From the NCBI RefSeq assembly GCF_003026815.1, contig NZ_PYOG01000022.1, forward strand, positions 1-64,000: a stretch of 64,000 nucleotides of DNA, written 5' to 3'. Shown one piece after another: positions 61,120-64,000 of this stretch. The stretch comes from Photobacterium damselae. GTDB taxonomy: Bacteria; Pseudomonadota; Gammaproteobacteria; Enterobacterales; Vibrionaceae. The first letter of the stretch is position 1. Every line of letters starts with the position of its first letter. Below the pieces are notes generated by a model. It was not told the DNA's origin. It worked only from the letters and a program-made list of their open reading frames with translations, and did no database searches. The position numbers were made by a program, and so were the translations under genes.

Positions 61120-61211
61120 TTTATTGATTTCTTACTCTACTGTAATTGATTGTTTTTATTGGTTGTTTGTCATAACTATCTGTTTTAACGTAATTTGTAT
61201 CAAAATTAATG

Positions 61212-61280
61212 ATTGCCGTATGGAGGTTTTCAGGCAATAATGCCATCCCGTTTATACGGGGCTTTTATAAAAGGAGGTAT
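61212..61280 (+). promoter_or_regulatory. pyrD leader with two hairpins and strong ribosome site
   Basis: Two hairpins precede pyrD: ATTGCC / GGCAAT (61212-61238) and CCCGT-TTAT-ACGGG (61247-61260). An AAGGAGG site follows at 61271-61277, ideally spaced from the ATG at 61282. Enteric pyrD uses a leader hairpin for pyrimidine control of translation; a similar mechanism is possible here but not shown. Confidence 0.45.
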
Positions 61281-61281
61281 C

Positions 61282-62295
61282 ATGTTTTACCGCCTCGCAC
61301 GATCTGCAATTTTTCAACTTGATCCAGAAAAAGCGCATGATCTCGCAATGCAAAACTTCTCTCGCTTTACCGGCACTCCTCTAGATTTATTCTATCGTCA
61401 ATCTATTCCAGATCATCCTGTTGAAGTAATGGGATTAACGTTCAAAAATCCTGTTGGCCTTGCGGCTGGCCTTGATAAAAATGGCGAATGTATTGATGCA
61501 TTTGGTGCTATGGGTTTTGGCTTTGTTGAAGTTGGTACGGTAACACCACGACCTCAACCAGGTAATGATAAGCCTCGTCTATTTCGTTTAATTCCTGCTG
61601 AAGGCATTATCAACCGCTTTGGTTTTAATAACCTAGGGGTAGATAATTTAGTTGAGAATGTTAAAAAAGCGAACTACGACGGTATCATCGGCATTAACAT
61701 TGGTAAGAACAAAGATACTCCTGTAGAGAATGGGGCAGAGGATTACCTCATCTGTATGGATAAGGTTTACCCATATGCAGGATATATTGCTATCAATATT
61801 TCTTCACCAAACACACCAGGACTTAGAACATTACAGTATGGTGAGATGTTAGATGATCTGTTATCTCAGCTAAAAGCGAAACAAGCTGAACTGGCAGAGC
61901 TACATGGGAAATATGTCCCACTAGCACTTAAGATCGCACCAGATCTTGACGATCATGAGATTGAACAAATTTGTGACTCATTACTTCGTAATAAAATTGA
62001 TGGTGTGATTGGTACTAATACCACATTAGACCGTACCTTAGTTGAAGGCATGAAGCACTGTGATGAGATGGGTGGCTTAAGTGGTCGTCCTCTTCAGAAC
62101 AAAAGTACAGCTGTTATTGCTAAAATGGCAGAATGCTTAAAAGGTGAGATTCCAATTATTGGAGTTGGTGGTATTGATTCTGCAATTTCTGCTCGTGAAA
62201 AGATGCAGGCAGGTGCAAGTTTAGTTCAGATTTACACCGGCTTTATCTATCACGGTCCTAAGTTGGTTAAAGATATCGTTATGGGCTTGAAGTAA
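61282..62295 (+). CDS. pyrD: dihydroorotate dehydrogenase, class 2 (membrane)
   Basis: A 337-residue flavoenzyme (E. coli 336) that oxidises dihydroorotate to orotate using quinone. The start at 61282 is fixed by AAGGAGG. The N-terminal helices ([19 protein letters not shown]) form the quinone tunnel. Family motifs: [26 protein letters not shown], and [11 protein letters not shown] with catalytic Ser; FMN-binding IGVGGIDS and QIYTGFIY close the barrel. Confidence 0.97.
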   Translation: MFYRLARSAIFQLDPEKAHDLAMQNFSRFTGTPLDLFYRQSIPDHPVEVMGLTFKNPVGLAAGLDKNGECIDAFGAMGFGFVEVGTVTPRPQPGNDKPRLFRLIPAEGIINRFGFNNLGVDNLVENVKKANYDGIIGINIGKNKDTPVENGAEDYLICMDKVYPYAGYIAINISSPNTPGLRTLQYGEMLDDLLSQLKAKQAELAELHGKYVPLALKIAPDLDDHEIEQICDSLLRNKIDGVIGTNTTLDRTLVEGMKHCDEMGGLSGRPLQNKSTAVIAKMAECLKGEIPIIGVGGIDSAISAREKMQAGASLVQIYTGFIYHGPKLVKDIVMGLK

Positions 62296-62375
62296 TACAA
62301 ATTTGTGTGATGAAGCTAAAAAATTAGTGTAATTTTCTGCGAAATTTGTCAAAATTACGGCGCATAAAGAGTAAG

Positions 62376-62402
62376 AAGGGGATATTGTTTCCCCTTTTTT
62401 TT
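62376..62402 (+). terminator. terminator after pyrD
   Basis: Stem AAGGGGA / TCCCCTT with a seven-base loop is followed by eight or more T. Confidence 0.78.
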
Positions 62403-62484
62403 CGCCTAAACCTTATTAAAATAACTAGCAGTGTTTATTTATGTGATCAGTGATGTTGCATAAGACCAAAGTTGGAGCGTAACC

Positions 62485-63024
62485 GTGTTAAAACCAAATG
62501 ACTCATGGATGTGGTATTTTGACCAACAAGAAGATGCATTAATGCTTGATCTCGGTGATGAGATGGTCTTTCGCGTAGCAACTCCAAAGAAGTTCTTTAC
62601 TCCTGAAGCTTATAATACGCAAACTTTCACCGTTGATGATGCGGACGTGTATCAATGCTTCAAAGAATCCATTACACACCTAGATATCTCTCTTCCTCGC
62701 AAGGCTGAACTTGGCCTTAATGCCGTTGCGGTTGCCCGTTTCCATAAACCGATTATGCCAAAGAGTTGGTTTTTTGCTTCATCTGGCGTTGATTATCAAC
62801 CAGAGCTCGGAGAACTGATTACGCTACAAACTGAGTTTGGGCAAGCTCAATTTCTTGTTATCGAAATAGGGGATTGCGCATCGTTATGTATGCAAGCGAC
62901 TATAGAGCCACTTACACTGAATTCAAGCAAAGAGATGACTTTCTGCGAAGTGATTAAAGTCATGAACGATCGCATAATTCCATTTTCTGCTGAACAAGAA
63001 GACTACTTAGCGTTAGTGGGTTAG
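62485..63024 (+). CDS. zapC: cell division protein ZapC
   Basis: A 179-residue protein resembling E. coli ZapC (180), which bundles FtsZ filaments at midcell. Matching parts: LKPNDSWMWYFDQQEDALML, KAELGLNAVAVARFHKPIMP with KSWFF, and the late VIKVMNDRIIP. It starts with GTG preceded by GGAGCG. The pyrD-zapC-rlmL order is the same as in E. coli. Confidence 0.92.
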   Translation: MLKPNDSWMWYFDQQEDALMLDLGDEMVFRVATPKKFFTPEAYNTQTFTVDDADVYQCFKESITHLDISLPRKAELGLNAVAVARFHKPIMPKSWFFASSGVDYQPELGELITLQTEFGQAQFLVIEIGDCASLCMQATIEPLTLNSSKEMTFCEVIKVMNDRIIPFSAEQEDYLALVG

Positions 63025-63836
63025 GTGTTTTTATTTTCCTTTCATCATCTGCTGTAAATAGGGCATTTTATTGTCTGCTTATCTTTCCCAAATACGCCTA
63101 TTTTGAGTAGTTCCTCGTAATTGTTAATCCCTTTATCTCTGCAAAACAGCACTTCTTTTATATCCCGTAGCTATCACTCCAGATTGATATCACGTGGCGC
63201 TAATGCTTATCTCATTTCCTAATTACAGCATTTAATATCTAATCCTATTTTTCGCGCGCTGAAACTCAAAAATCGTTATCAAATTTTCTTAATGTCAAAA
63301 TAATTCGGCTGTTTTTTATGTGATTTAGGTCGAATTATTGATGTTTTAAAAAATATTTTGTCGTCCTCTTTATTGGAATAATCAGTGATTTTACTGCTGA
63401 TAGTGAGCAAAAATTCCTCAATTAATTATCTTGTGTAATAAAAGAACAAAGATGAAAGTGGCTTGTTTGAGCGCCTGCTAGCTTAATGCTTATAGGGTAT
63501 TAGATGGGTAAGGTTGTCGAGCTGATTGATGATTGGTCAAATATTAGTGTTATTTATCATTGTGTTATGTTGTTTGTTTTTGCTTGTAAACAATGAGGTT
63601 TCGACGGATTTTAATTGATGGCAAAGAGTTTGATAAAGGTGTTATTGCTAGTTTTGGCGTAATTGTTTCCGCTGGTGGATAAAGTGCCTTGTGCATGGAA
63701 TATCAAATTCAGTTCTTGGAAATGCGTTGTGATTGATGAAAATTTATTAAGTTAGTAATTTTTCTAATTCTTTATACGAGGTATTTGGTGTTAAATCAGG
63801 TATACTTTCGCCTATCAACAGCGTGAAAAGAACTCC
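63025..63836. other. long non-coding gap between zapC and rlmL
   Basis: An 812-base stretch with no recognisable gene. Two tiny frames overlap as ATGA: 63504-63596 (30 residues, hydrophobic end VMLFVFACKQ) and 63593-63682 (29 residues). Neither has a convincing ribosome site, so they are not called. It must contain the rlmL promoter, and could hold an sRNA. Confidence 0.45.
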
Positions 63837-64000
63837 ATGAATCAGTATTTAGCTATTACATCCCGTGGACTAGAAAATCTACTAGCGGATGAATTGAAAG
63901 AATTAGGCGCGCATGACATTAAGGTTGTGCATGCCGGTGTGCGTTTTAAAGCAACTCAAGCTGAGGCTTATCGTTGCTGTCTTTGGACTCGTATCTCATC
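63837..64000 (+). CDS. rlmL: 23S rRNA methyltransferase RlmL (RlmKL), N-terminal fragment
   Basis: The first 54 codons of a THUMP-domain rRNA methyltransferase are visible: [20 protein letters not shown], then [20 protein letters not shown], closely similar to the E. coli RlmL start. The enzyme makes m2G2445 and m7G2069 in 23S rRNA. The gene continues past the window edge. Confidence 0.9.
   Translation, partial: MNQYLAITSRGLENLLADELKELGAHDIKVVHAGVRFKATQAEAYRCCLWTRIS

Noticed and set aside
63504..63682. Two overlapping tiny ORFs (30 and 29 codons) before rlmL
   Set aside because: No convincing ribosome-binding site or recognisable sequence; retained only as a note on the gap.

Overview
The window comes from a gamma-proteobacterial chromosome, most likely family Vibrionaceae (Aliivibrio, Photobacterium or Vibrio). 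The evidence is the right half: the order yeeX, rsmF, letB, letA, (ABC exporter), msrC, proQ, prc, then pncB, pepN, a DUF2835 gene, pyrD, zapC, rlmL. The msrC-letA-letB-rsmF and proQ-prc neighbourhoods match the E. coli yebR-yebS-yebT-yebU and proQ-prc arrangement, and base composition is moderately AT-rich. No rRNA, tRNA or CRISPR array was seen.

Region 1 (1-127) is the end of an IS3-family insertion sequence cut by the window edge. Region 2 (about 400-32,760) is a roughly 32 kb prophage. A leftward block of small genes ends in an AlpA/Xis-like regulator. It is followed by a CI-like repressor and a divergent Cro, with a triplet of operators on each side of the repressor gene. Next come a YdaT-like protein, an O-like replication protein with an internal repeat cluster (candidate origin), DnaC and a Q-type antiterminator. 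A leftward AT-rich two-gene cassette (DUF4297/Cap4-like nuclease plus zinc-hook ABC ATPase) is inserted between Q and the lysis genes and is a probable anti-phage defence system. The lysis block is a pinholin-like protein, a SAR endolysin with P1 Lyz-like cysteines, and Rz/Rz1. Head genes are lambda-like (Nu1-like, GpA, gpW, GpB) with a ClpP-protease/Mu-type major capsid fusion. The contractile tail is P2-like (V, W, J, I, H-like, fibres, FI, FII, E/E' frameshift, T, U, X, D). A tyrosine integrase overlaps the stop codon of gene D and ends the element.

Region 3 (about 32.7-37.6 kb) is a low-GC accessory island. It holds a winged-helix gene and a decayed second copy of it, three leftward small genes with AGTTA pentamer tracts upstream of two of them, two copies of a structured element of about 140 bp with compensatory base changes, a protein with 16 CAGCCA (Gln-Pro) repeats, and an orphan gene.

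Region 4 (37.6-41.3 kb) has a HipA-like kinase/DUF3037 pair and a divergent EamA transporter/LysR pair. Region 5 (41.7-44.2 kb) is a large lipoprotein glycosidase. Region 6 (44.5-64 kb) is core chromosome: RNA modification (rsmF, rlmL), envelope lipid transport (letA, letB), an ABC exporter with a candidate Fur site, msrC, proQ and prc, NAD salvage (pncB), pepN, pyrimidine synthesis (pyrD, with a PurR-like box) and cell division (zapC).
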